15,095 nt of DNA from DASZYF01 sp035545535 (lineage in GTDB: Bacteria > Actinomycetota > Actinomycetes > Mycobacteriales > CAJCIY01). Under the pieces are notes generated by a model. It was not told the DNA's origin and searched no databases. It was given only the letters and a program-made list of their open reading frames with translations. Shown in pieces: positions 6,652-15,027 of the stretch; position 1 is the stretch's first letter; every line of letters starts with the position of its first letter. The stretch is taken from contig DASZYF010000220.1 in assembly GCA_035545535.1 (NCBI GenBank), positions 1 through 15,095 of the forward strand, given 5' to 3'. A program made the position numbers and the translations under genes.

Positions 6652-9600
6652 ATGGCTCGACCCGACGGTGCCCCTGCCCCCGCCCGCCACAGCCGCCTAC
6701 GACGCGCGACCGCCCTGGGCGGAGCACTGGCGCTCGTCGCCGCCGCCGCGCTCGTGGTAGCCCCGACCGCGCAGGCATCCGCCCCCGCGACGGCCCCGAA
6801 GGCGGCCGCCCAGGCCGCCCCTGCCAAGGCCGGCCCGCCGCACAAGGCGAGCGTCGGCCGGCACTACGCCAAGATCACCAAGGCCTGCCCCCCTGCCAAG
6901 AAGCACCAGGCCCAGTGCTTCGCGCTCCGCAACGAGGAGACGACGGCCGACACCCCCGGCGCCGTGCCCTACGACGTCACCGCCTCCTACTCCGCCGGGC
7001 CCCTGGGCTACGGCTACACCCCGTCCGACCTCTGGACCGCGTACGGCCTCGGCACCTCGTCGACCCTGACCGCCTCCGGCGGGCCGGGCAGCACGATGAC
7101 GGTGGGCATCGTCGACGCCTACGACGACCCGAACATCGAGTCCGACCTCGGCGTCTTCGACTCCCAGTACGGCCTCCCGTCGTGCACCACCGCGAACGGC
7201 TGCTTCAAGAAGGTCAGCCAGACCGGCAGCACCACCTCGCTCCCGAGCGCGGGGCACGGCTGGGACACCGAGATCACGCTCGACGTCGACGCCGTCCACT
7301 CGGTCTGCCCGCTGTGCAAGATCCTGCTGGTCGAGGCGAACAGCTCGTCGTTCACCGACCTCATCGCGGCGGTGAACGAGGCGGTCACGCTCGGCGCCAA
7401 CGTCGTCACCAACTCCTACGGCACCGGCGAGTTCACCGACAGCAGCCTCGCCTCGGCGTACAACCACAGCGGCGTGGTCATCACGGCCTCCACCGGTGAC
7501 GACGGCTACTACGACTACATGGCGTCGTCGCCGTCGGGGAGCGCCGAGACGCCGGCCGCGCTCAACACGGTCGTCGCCGTCGGCGGCACCACCCTCATCC
7601 TCAACGGCAGCAACGCCCGCACCTCCGAGTACGTGTGGAACGACGGCAGCCACGCGGATGGCGGCGGCAGCGGCGGCGGGTGCAGCAAGCTCGGCTCCAC
7701 GTCGTACTACAAGGCGCAGAGCTGGCAGCAGTCCGCGACGAACTACTCGACCGCGGGCTGCAGCAGCACCGGCCGCCTGAACGCCGACGTCTCCGCGATC
7801 GGTGACCCGGTCACCGGCTTCGACATCTACGACAGCTACTCGGTCAGCGGGACGCACTGGGCGGACTACGGCGGCACCAGCCTCGCGTCGCCGGTCGTGG
7901 CGGCGATGTTCGCGCTCGCCGGCGGCGCGAACGGCATCAGCTACCCGTCGCAGACGCTGTACAACACGCTGTCGAAGGCGTCCTCCAACCTCTACGACGT
8001 CACGTCCGGCGGCAACGGCTCGTGCAACGGCACCTGCTCGTCCACGCCGACGTCGTCGACGGACTGCAACAACACCTCGGCCTGCGACGCGATGACGGGC
8101 TACGACGGGCCCAGCGGTGTCGGCACCGCCAACGGGTACGCGGGCTTCAGCCCGATCCTGGGCTCGTTCACGCTGACGTCCTCCGGCAACATCGGGTCGA
8201 CGATCACCGCGAACGCCAGCGCCACAACGTCGTTGTCCGGCTCGGTCACGTCGTACACGTGGAGCTGGGGTGACGGCAGCACCACGACGACGACCACGTC
8301 CTCGACGACGCACGCGTACAACAGCTCCGGCACGTTCACGGTGTCGATGACCGCGACGAACGGGTCCGGGACGAGCGTCGCGGTGACGCACACGACCACC
8401 ATCAGCAGCTCACTGACCGCGCCCACCGTGACGGCGGTCAGCCCGACCAGCGGCACCACCGCCGGCGGCACGTCGGTGACGCTCACCGGCACCGGCTTCA
8501 CGCCGTCGTCGACGGTGAAGTTCGGCAGCACCTCCGGGACCGGGGTGACGGTCAACAGCTCCACGTCGATCACGGTCACGTCACCGGCGGTGGCGGCCGG
8601 TCAGGTCGACATCACGGTCACCACGGCGGGCGGCACGAGCAGCACGTCGTCGGCCGACCACTACACCTTCGTGGCTCCCCCGGCGATCACCGGCATCAGC
8701 CCAAGCTACGGCACCACCGCGGGCGGCACGTCCGTGACGATCACCGGAACAGGCTTCAACGGCATCAGCTCGGTGAAGTTCGGCAGCACCGCCGCGACGA
8801 CGTTCACCACGGTGAGCACCACGCAGATCACCGCGACGGCGCCCGCCGGCAGTGCCGGGACCGTCGACATCACCGTCACGGGCACGTACGGGTCGAACAG
8901 CACGGGGTCGACCGACCAGTTCACCTACTACGGCACACCGACGATCACCGGGATCAGCCCGACGTCGGGCACCACGTCCGGCGGCACGAGCGTCACGATC
9001 ACCGGCACCAACCTCACGGGCGCGACGTCCGTGCTGTTCGGCACCACCGGCGCGACGACGTACACGGTGAACAGCGCCACGCAGATCACCGCGACGTCGC
9101 CCGTGCACAGCGCCACCGGCACCGTCGACATCACCGTCACGACGCCCGGCGGCACGAGCGCCACGTCGTCGGCCGACCAGTTCACCTACACCGGTGCGCC
9201 GACCGTCACCAACGTCAGCCCGGGCTCCGGCGCCTCCTCGGGCGGCACGTCGGTCACGATCACCGGGACCGGCTTCAGCGGCGTCACCGCGGTCAAGTTC
9301 GGCACGACGGCGGCGATGTCGTACACCGTCAACAGCACGACATCGATCTCGGCAGTGGCCCCGACCGGCACCAACGGCAACCAGGTCGACGTCCGGGTGA
9401 CCAACGGCGCCGGCACCAGCGCCACGTCCTCGAGCGACCACTTCACCTGGTACGACCCGCCGACGGTCACGAGCATCAGCCCGTCGAGCGGACCGACCTC
9501 CGGCGGGACCGGCGTCACCATCAACGGCACCAACATGGCCGCCACGTCCGCCGTGACGTTCGGCGGTGTCGCGGCGACGAGCTTCGTCATCAACAGCGCG

Positions 9601-12600
9601 TCCAAGCTGACGGCGTTCGCGCCCGCGGGCAGCGCCGGCACGGTCGACATCGTGGTCACCGCGTCCGGCGGCACGAGCTCGACCTCGGCGAACGACAAGT
9701 ACACCTACGTCGCCGCGCCGACCGTCACGAGCATCAGCCCGACCACCGGTCCCGCCGCCGGCGGCACGTCCGTGGTCATCACCGGCACCAACCTCACCGG
9801 CGCGACCGCGGTGACGTTCGGCACCACCGCGGCCAGCACCTACACGGTGAACAGCGCCACGCAGATCACCGTCACGTCTCCCGCGGTGAGCGCCGGCACG
9901 GTCGACGTCACCGTCACCACCGCCGGCGGCACCAGCGCGACGTCGGCGAACGACAAGTTCACCTACGTCGCCGCGCCGACCGTCACGAGCATCAGCCCGA
10001 CCACCGGTCCCGCCACCGGTGGCACGTCCGTGGTCATCACCGGCACCAACCTCACCGGCGCGACCGCGGTGACGTTCGGCACCACCGCGGCCAGCACCTT
10101 CACGGTGAACAGCGCCACGCAGATCACGGTCACGTCCCCCGCGGTGAGCGCCGGCACGGTCGACGTCACCGTCACCACCACAGGCGGCACCAGCGCGACG
10201 TCGGCGAGCGACCAGTTCACCTACGTCGCCGCACCCGCGGTCACGAGCATCAGCCCGACCTCCGGACCGACGACCGGAACCACCTCGGTCATCGTCACCG
10301 GCACCAACCTCACCGGCGCCTCGGCGGTCAAGCTCGGCACGACGGCGGCCAGCACCTACACCGTCAACAGCCCCACGCAGATCACCGTCACGACGCCCGC
10401 GCACGCCGCCGGCACCGTCGACGTCACCGTCACCACCATTGGCGGCACCAGCGCCATGTCGGCGAACGACCAGTTCACCTACGTGTCCGCGCCGACCGTC
10501 ACCGGCATAAGCCCCACGGAGGGCCCGGCGGCCGGCGGCACGTCGGTGGTCATCACCGGCACCAACCTCACCGCCGCCACCGCGGTCACGTTCGGCAGCA
10601 CCGCGGCGACGGGCTTCACGGTCAACAGCGCGACGAAGATCACGGCGACGTCCCCCGCCGGCAGCGGCACCGCCCACGTCACCGTCACGACCGCGGGCGG
10701 CACCAGCGCCACGTCGAGCGCGGACCAGTTCACCTACGACTCGGTGCCGACGGTGACCAGCGTCAGCCCGGCGGGCGGCCCGCTCGCGGGCGGCACGTCG
10801 ATCACGCTGAACGGCACCGGCTTCACCGCGGGCACGACCGTCAGCGTCGGCGGCAGCGCGGCGACGAACGTGAGCGTCTTGTCGTCCACGATGCTCACGG
10901 CGACGACACCCGCGCACGCAGCGGGCACGGTCGACGTCACCGTCACCACACCCGGCGGGACGAGCGCCACATCGGCGGCGGACGACTTCACCTACACCGT
11001 CACGCCCACGGTCACCAGCGTGAGCCCGAGCTCCGGACCGTCGGCGGGCGGCACCAGCGTCACCATCGCCGGCACCGGCTTCACCGCGTCCTCGACCGTG
11101 AGCTTCGGCGGCACCGCCACCGGCAGCGTCACCGTGAACAGCGCGACCCAGATCACCGCGCTCTCGCCTGCGCACCTCGCCGGCACCGGTGACGTCGTGG
11201 TCACCACGCTCGGCGGCGCGAGCGCGACGTCGTCCGCCGACCACTACACGTTCGTCGACGCCCCGACCGTCACCTCGATCAGTCCCACCTCCGGCCCGAC
11301 GGCCGGCGGCACGAGCGTCACCGTCACCGGCACGAACCTCACCGGCGCGACGGCGGTGCTGTTCGGCGCGAACGCGGGCACCGGCGTGACCGTGAACAGC
11401 GCGACGTCGATCACCGTCACCGCGCCTGCGGGCACCGGCACGGTCGACGTCACGGTGTCGACCGCCGGCGGCACCAGCGCCACGTCCGCCAACGACCAGT
11501 ACACCTACGTCGCCGCGCCGACGGTCACGGGCATCTCGCCCACGTCCGGCCCGGCGAGCGGTGGCACGTCGGTGACGATCACCGGCACGGACCTCACCGG
11601 TGCGACCGCGGTGTCGTTCGGGGGCACCGCGGCGGCCGGCTTCACGGTGAACAGCGCGACGCAGATCACCGCCACGTCGCCGGCGCACGCGGCCGGCACC
11701 GTCGACATCACCGTCACGACCCTCGGCGGCACGAGCGCGTCCTCCGCGAACGACCAGCTCACCTTCGTCGCCGCGCCGACCGTCACGAGCGTCAGCCCGA
11801 CCGCCGGTCCGACCGCCGGCGGCACCTCGGTGACCATCACCGGCACCAACCTCACCGGCGCGACCGCGGTGTCCTTCGGCGGCACCGCCGCAGCCGGCTT
11901 CACCGTGAACAGCGCGACGAAGATCACGGCGACATCGCCCGCGGGCACCGGCACCGTCGACATCACCGTCACGACCATCGGCGGCACCAGCGCCACCTCC
12001 GCGAACGACCAGCTCACCTACATCGCCGCGCCGACCATCACCAGCATCAGCCCGACCAGCGGGCCGGCGGCGGGCGGCACGTCGGTCACCATCACGGGCA
12101 CCAACCTGTCGGGCGCCAGCTCGGTCAAGTTCGGCTCTGGCACAGGCACTTCCGTGGTGATAACCGACTCCACCTCGATCACGGTGAGCTCGCCGTCGGG
12201 CAGCGGGACCGTCGACGTCACCGTGACCACCAGCGGTGGCACCAGCGCGACGTCGGCCGCGGACCAGTTCACCTACATCGCGGCGCCGACCGTGACGAGC
12301 ATCAGCCCGCCGACCGGATCGACCACGGGCGGCACCTCGGTGACGATCACCGGCACGAACCTCACCGGCGCCACCGCCGTCAGCTTCGGCAGCACCGCCG
12401 CCGCGGGCTTCACCGTGAACAGCGCGACGTCGATCACGGCCACGTCCCCGGCGCACGCGGCCGGCACCAACGACATCACGGTCACGACGCCCGGCGGCAC
12501 GAGCGCGACGGGCGCGTCGGACAAGTTCACGTTCATCGCGCCACCGACCGTCACCGGCATCACGCCGACCAGCGCCCCGACGAGCGGCAGCACCTCGATC

Positions 12601-13824
12601 ACGGTGACGGGCACGAACCTGGCGGCCGTCACGTCCGTCAAGCTGGGCACCACCCCGGCAACCTTCACCGTCGACAGCGCCACGCAGATCACCGCGACGT
12701 CGCCCGCGCACGCCGCGGGCACGGTCGACCTCACGGTGCACTCGGCCGGCGGCACCAGCGCGACCTCCGCGGCCGACCAGTTCACCTACGTCGCCGCGCC
12801 GATCGTCACCAGCGTCAGCCCGACGTCCGGCGTCACGACCGGTGGCACCTCGGTCACCGTCACCGGCAGCAACTTCACCGGCGCGACCGCCGTCAAGGTC
12901 GGCGCGACGGCCGCCGCGACGTACACCGTCGACACCGCGACGCAGATCACGCTGACCACGCCCGCCGGTTCGGCCGGCCCGGTCGACATCACCGTCACGA
13001 CGCCGGGTGGGACCAGTGCGACGTCGTCCGCCGACCAGTTCACCTACACGGCTCCGAGCTCGCCGACCCCGTCGCCGAGCACCAGCCCGAGCACCAGCCC
13101 GAGCACCAGCCCATCACCCAGCACCTCGCCCAGCACGAGCGCGAGCCCGACGCCCAGCACGAGCGCGAGCACGAGCGCGTCCCCGACGCCCAGCACGAGC
13201 GCGAGTGCCTCCCCGTCGCCCAGCACGAGCGCGAGCACGAGTGCCCGCCCGAGCTCGTCGCCGAGCAGCAGCGGCGCACCGCGGACGGCCGCCCCCGACG
13301 TGACCGGCGTGACGCCGAACGTCGGCCCCATCACCGGCGGGCAGTCGGTGAACGTGTCGGGCACCGGGTTCACCGGCGCCACGCTCGTGCACTTCGGCAG
13401 CACCGCGGCGACGGCGTTCACCGTCATCTCCGACAACGTGATCGTCGTGCGCACGCCGGCACATGCGCAGGGCAACGTCAACGTCACCGTGACCACGGCC
13501 GCGGGCACGAGCGGCTTCGGCATCGCGAACCAGTACCGCTACCTCGCGAAGCCGGTCGTCACCAAGGTCGTCATCTCGGCGTCCAAGGGTGCGCAGACCG
13601 TCACCATCACCGGCACCGGCTTCGTCAAGGGCGCGAAGGTCCGCCTGGGCTCGATGTCGGCGAAGAAGGTCACGGTGAAGTCGGCCACGCGGATCGTCGT
13701 GAAGGCGCCCCGTCACCTGCACGGCAAGGTCACCGTCACCGTCATCACGCCCGGTGGAAGCAGCGCCAAGAGCAAGCACAGCACCGCCCACACCCGATAC
13801 GTCCCCTTCGTCCCCTACGAATGA
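6652..13824 (+). CDS. Giant secreted S53 (sedolisin) protease with PKD and about 20 IPT/TIG domains
   Basis: A 2390-residue exported protein. An Arg-rich N-terminus and hydrophobic core (about 20-42, ALGGALALVAAAALVV) ending in AQA-S form a signal peptide. Residues about 95-505 are a sedolisin serine-carboxyl peptidase: E207 and D211 in DTEITLD, oxyanion D283 in STGD, nucleophile S410 in GGTSLASP, and calcium-site residues in YDVTSGGN (448-455). The usual ~180-residue pro-domain is missing; only about 50 residues separate the signal from the domain. A PKD domain follows (about 505-588, YTWSWGDGS). Then come 18 tandem IPT/TIG immunoglobulin-like domains (590-2134, about 86 residues each, PTVTSISPTSGPxxGGTSV type), a Ser/Pro/Thr linker (2135-2214), one more TIG (2215-2300) and a final Lys/Arg-rich divergent one (2301-2390). 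No LPXTG or transmembrane anchor is seen. GAGGTG at 6640 supports the ATG. The likely role is extracellular proteolysis with a long stalk or adhesive region; the substrate is unknown. Confidence 0.88.
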   Translation: MARPDGAPAPARHSRLRRATALGGALALVAAAALVVAPTAQASAPATAPKAAAQAAPAKAGPPHKASVGRHYAKITKACPPAKKHQAQCFALRNEETTADTPGAVPYDVTASYSAGPLGYGYTPSDLWTAYGLGTSSTLTASGGPGSTMTVGIVDAYDDPNIESDLGVFDSQYGLPSCTTANGCFKKVSQTGSTTSLPSAGHGWDTEITLDVDAVHSVCPLCKILLVEANSSSFTDLIAAVNEAVTLGANVVTNSYGTGEFTDSSLASAYNHSGVVITASTGDDGYYDYMASSPSGSAETPAALNTVVAVGGTTLILNGSNARTSEYVWNDGSHADGGGSGGGCSKLGSTSYYKAQSWQQSATNYSTAGCSSTGRLNADVSAIGDPVTGFDIYDSYSVSGTHWADYGGTSLASPVVAAMFALAGGANGISYPSQTLYNTLSKASSNLYDVTSGGNGSCNGTCSSTPTSSTDCNNTSACDAMTGYDGPSGVGTANGYAGFSPILGSFTLTSSGNIGSTITANASATTSLSGSVTSYTWSWGDGSTTTTTTSSTTHAYNSSGTFTVSMTATNGSGTSVAVTHTTTISSSLTAPTVTAVSPTSGTTAGGTSVTLTGTGFTPSSTVKFGSTSGTGVTVNSSTSITVTSPAVAAGQVDITVTTAGGTSSTSSADHYTFVAPPAITGISPSYGTTAGGTSVTITGTGFNGISSVKFGSTAATTFTTVSTTQITATAPAGSAGTVDITVTGTYGSNSTGSTDQFTYYGTPTITGISPTSGTTSGGTSVTITGTNLTGATSVLFGTTGATTYTVNSATQITATSPVHSATGTVDITVTTPGGTSATSSADQFTYTGAPTVTNVSPGSGASSGGTSVTITGTGFSGVTAVKFGTTAAMSYTVNSTTSISAVAPTGTNGNQVDVRVTNGAGTSATSSSDHFTWYDPPTVTSISPSSGPTSGGTGVTINGTNMAATSAVTFGGVAATSFVINSASKLTAFAPAGSAGTVDIVVTASGGTSSTSANDKYTYVAAPTVTSISPTTGPAAGGTSVVITGTNLTGATAVTFGTTAASTYTVNSATQITVTSPAVSAGTVDVTVTTAGGTSATSANDKFTYVAAPTVTSISPTTGPATGGTSVVITGTNLTGATAVTFGTTAASTFTVNSATQITVTSPAVSAGTVDVTVTTTGGTSATSASDQFTYVAAPAVTSISPTSGPTTGTTSVIVTGTNLTGASAVKLGTTAASTYTVNSPTQITVTTPAHAAGTVDVTVTTIGGTSAMSANDQFTYVSAPTVTGISPTEGPAAGGTSVVITGTNLTAATAVTFGSTAATGFTVNSATKITATSPAGSGTAHVTVTTAGGTSATSSADQFTYDSVPTVTSVSPAGGPLAGGTSITLNGTGFTAGTTVSVGGSAATNVSVLSSTMLTATTPAHAAGTVDVTVTTPGGTSATSAADDFTYTVTPTVTSVSPSSGPSAGGTSVTIAGTGFTASSTVSFGGTATGSVTVNSATQITALSPAHLAGTGDVVVTTLGGASATSSADHYTFVDAPTVTSISPTSGPTAGGTSVTVTGTNLTGATAVLFGANAGTGVTVNSATSITVTAPAGTGTVDVTVSTAGGTSATSANDQYTYVAAPTVTGISPTSGPASGGTSVTITGTDLTGATAVSFGGTAAAGFTVNSATQITATSPAHAAGTVDITVTTLGGTSASSANDQLTFVAAPTVTSVSPTAGPTAGGTSVTITGTNLTGATAVSFGGTAAAGFTVNSATKITATSPAGTGTVDITVTTIGGTSATSANDQLTYIAAPTITSISPTSGPAAGGTSVTITGTNLSGASSVKFGSGTGTSVVITDSTSITVSSPSGSGTVDVTVTTSGGTSATSAADQFTYIAAPTVTSISPPTGSTTGGTSVTITGTNLTGATAVSFGSTAAAGFTVNSATSITATSPAHAAGTNDITVTTPGGTSATGASDKFTFIAPPTVTGITPTSAPTSGSTSITVTGTNLAAVTSVKLGTTPATFTVDSATQITATSPAHAAGTVDLTVHSAGGTSATSAADQFTYVAAPIVTSVSPTSGVTTGGTSVTVTGSNFTGATAVKVGATAAATYTVDTATQITLTTPAGSAGPVDITVTTPGGTSATSSADQFTYTAPSSPTPSPSTSPSTSPSTSPSPSTSPSTSASPTPSTSASTSASPTPSTSASASPSPSTSASTSARPSSSPSSSGAPRTAAPDVTGVTPNVGPITGGQSVNVSGTGFTGATLVHFGSTAATAFTVISDNVIVVRTPAHAQGNVNVTVTTAAGTSGFGIANQYRYLAKPVVTKVVISASKGAQTVTITGTGFVKGAKVRLGSMSAKKVTVKSATRIVVKAPRHLHGKVTVTVITPGGSSAKSKHSTAHTRYVPFVPYE
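8419..13053 (+). repeat. Tandem array of 18 IPT/TIG-encoding repeats
   Basis: Inside the S53 protease gene. Eighteen consecutive units of about 252-264 bp each encode one TIG domain, running from an (A/P/T/V)PTVT(S/G)(I/V)SP start to an (A/S)(N/D)(D/H/Q)(Q/K)(F/Y)TY end. Units 6 (9715-9972) and 7 (9973-10230) are both 258 bp and differ at about nine bases by my manual count. Units 13 and 14 are also very close. The first four and the last two units are the most divergent. Confidence 0.9.
13054..13293 (+). repeat. Low-complexity Ser/Pro/Thr/Ala-coding repeat
   Basis: Inside the S53 protease gene. It includes short direct repeats of AGCACCAGCCCG (13079 onward) and of CCCAGCACGAGCGCGAG (for example around 13153, 13189 and 13219). 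It encodes residues 2135-2214, PSTSPSTSPS- and STSASTSASP-like, an extended linker of the kind that spans cell walls or is O-glycosylated in actinobacteria. Slippage could change its length. Confidence 0.85.
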
Positions 13825-13829
13825 CCCGC

Positions 13830-13886
13830 CGACATCGGCGTTGTGGCAGATCCCCGGCCCCCAAACCAGCCACATCGCCGATCTCG
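13830..13886. repeat. 57-bp palindromic repeat, copy B1
   Basis: Left arm CGACATCGGCGTTGTGGCAG (13830-13849), a 17-nt centre beginning ATCCCCGG, right arm CAGCCACATCGCCGATCTCG (13867-13886). The arms mismatch at three positions. It begins 5 bp after the S53 protease stop and is the probable terminator of that gene. Confidence 0.85.
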
Positions 13887-13913
13887 ACCCGCACGTAGCC
13901 CACCCCCTCCGGC

Positions 13914-13970
13914 CGACATCGGCTTTGTGGCAGATCCCAACCCCTGACAGCCGCCACATCGCCGATCTCG
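13914..13970. repeat. 57-bp palindromic repeat, copy B2
   Basis: Left arm CGACATCGGCTTTGTGGCAG (13914-13933), a 17-nt centre, right arm CCGCCACATCGCCGATCTCG (13951-13970). Four arm mismatches fall at the same positions as in B3, so B2 and B3 were copied as a unit, while their centres differ. Confidence 0.85.
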
Positions 13971-13999
13971 ACCCGCACGTAGCCCACCCCCCCTCCAGC

Positions 14000-14056
14000 C
14001 GACATCGGCTTTGTGGCAGATCCGGACGCCCGACACCCGCCACATCGCCGATCTCG
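14000..14056. repeat. 57-bp palindromic repeat, copy B3
   Basis: The arms (14000-14019 and 14037-14056) are identical to those of B2. The 17-nt centre (14020-14036, beginning ATCCGGACG) differs clearly from that of B2. The 29-bp spacer before it and the 27-bp spacer after it repeat the B1-B2 spacer. Confidence 0.85.
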
Positions 14057-14083
14057 ACCAGCACGTAGCCCACCCCCTCCAGC

Positions 14084-14140
14084 CGACATCGGCTTTGTGG
14101 CAGATCCCCGGCCGTCAGAACTGCCACAAGTCCGATGTCG
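14084..14140. repeat. 57-bp palindromic repeat, copy B4 (likely terminator)
   Basis: Left arm CGACATCGGCTTTGTGGCAG (14084-14103) as in B2 and B3, a 17-nt centre, and right arm CTGCCACAAGTCCGATGTCG (14121-14140) of a different subtype, whose ACTT core is shared with the left arm of copy C. Only two arm positions mismatch, so it forms a strong hairpin. It ends 11 bp before the stop of the DUF559-like gene, read toward it on the minus strand. Confidence 0.85.
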
Positions 14141-14151
14141 ACCAGCGGGGG

Positions 14152-15027
14152 TCAGGGCTTGGGGAGGGGGACGCCGAGCAGGCGGGCCTGCCGCAGCATC
14201 TGGGCGCGGATCTTGCCCGCGAGGGCGTGCGGCGTCCGCATGTGCTCGGCGGTGATGCCCATGACGAACAGCCCGCGCGCGTTCAGGTCGAACTGCCGCC
14301 CCCAGTCGCCGGCGAGCTGCTCCTTGTGCACCTCGCCGAGGTACTCCAGGCCGAAGTCGAGCGCCTCCCAGCCGAGGTCGCACCGGGCGATGATGGCGTC
14401 GTCGTCGTCGCGGACGAGCAGCTGCGCCACCGGTCGGGCCATGCCGTGATCCACCACGAGCAGGCGCAACCGCGTCTCCTGGCCGGACTCGGCCAACGGC
14501 TCGGTCTCCTCGACGAGCAGACGGGCGCGCACGACGCCGCGCTGGTGGCTCGCGGCCAGGCCGGCGGCGATGTCGTCCTGGGTGGTGAGGCCGAGGTTGA
14601 GCAGAGCGTCGACCAGCTCGATCGCGCGTGGCCGGCCCAGCCGTCGCCAGTCGCACAGCACGTCGACCGCGGTCCGGGTCGCCGCCGACACCGGCATCCC
14701 GCGAGCGATCACCAGCTCGTGCGGCAGGAAGTCGGAGTGCCGCACGGTCAGCCCGCGGCGGCTCTCGACGGCGGACTCCTGCGAGACGCCGACGCGCACC
14801 GGGAGGCGCGGCGGCCCGATGCGATCCGGCGCCAGGGCCCACGCGGCCCAGTCGTCGACGAGCCAGCCGGTCGGGACCGCGAGCAACGCGGCGCCGGCCG
14901 CCGCGACGGCCGCGAGCTCGGCGTCCGGGCTCTCCTCCCCCTCGGCCCAGACACCGCGATGCAGCCGTCGGACCTGTGACCTGGGACGGACCCGGGCCGT
15001 GCGGGTGGACGCAAGGAGCTCAGACAT
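14152..15027 (-). CDS. DUF559/AbiEi-like protein, possible nuclease fold
   Basis: A 291-residue cytoplasmic protein resembling a large actinobacterial group annotated as DUF559 or AbiEi-antitoxin-like. The N-terminal part has RSQVRRLHRGVWAEGEE, typical of the winged-helix start of that group, then a middle region with AATRTAVDVLCDWRRLGRPRA and a helical VDALLNLGLTTQDDIAAGL segment. The C-terminus (about residues 200-280) resembles the Vsr-like nuclease fold: VVDHGMARPVAQL, RCDLGWEALDFGLEYLGEVH, then GLFVMGITAEHM. The usual EYDG motif reads EYLG here, so the nuclease site may be altered. Substrate and role are unknown, and no partner toxin is in the window. ATG at 15027 is chosen because it begins the recognisable part; GTG at 15054 adds nine residues and cannot be excluded. 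Neither has a clear ribosome site. Sequence beyond 15054 shows nothing I can identify. Confidence 0.65.
   Translation of the reverse strand: MSELLASTRTARVRPRSQVRRLHRGVWAEGEESPDAELAAVAAAGAALLAVPTGWLVDDWAAWALAPDRIGPPRLPVRVGVSQESAVESRRGLTVRHSDFLPHELVIARGMPVSAATRTAVDVLCDWRRLGRPRAIELVDALLNLGLTTQDDIAAGLAASHQRGVVRARLLVEETEPLAESGQETRLRLLVVDHGMARPVAQLLVRDDDDAIIARCDLGWEALDFGLEYLGEVHKEQLAGDWGRQFDLNARGLFVMGITAEHMRTPHALAGKIRAQMLRQARLLGVPLPKP

Larger units (their letters stand above)
13825..14151. other. Convergent intergenic gap filled by a palindrome array
   Basis: A 327-bp gap between the 3' ends of the S53 protease gene and the DUF559-like gene. It holds four 57-bp palindromes (13830, 13914, 14000, 14084) with 27-, 29- and 27-bp spacers that are nearly identical to one another: each carries GCACGTAGCCCACC, then C-rich sequence ending CTCC(G/A)GC. 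The period is 84-86 bp. Nothing else is seen. Open reading frames that cross this gap are formed by the repeats and have no start signals. Confidence 0.85.

Noticed and set aside
8581..12741. A 1386-codon open frame on the minus strand opposite the TIG array, plus a series of shorter antisense frames (for example 11505-12017)
   Set aside because: They arise from the GC-rich, repeated codon pattern of the TIG units. The products are Arg/Gly/Asp-rich and low-complexity, without domains or ribosome sites.
13830..14140. CRISPR array
   Set aside because: The spacers are nearly identical, the repeat unit is a long palindrome with a variable centre, and there is no cas gene nearby.
13745..14842. 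Open frames running through the palindrome array, such as the minus-strand 365-codon frame
   Set aside because: The repeat translates to recurrent peptides such as ATKPMSAGGG and RAGRDRRCGG, which only reflect the DNA repeat. These frames overlap the better-supported DUF559-like and S53 genes.
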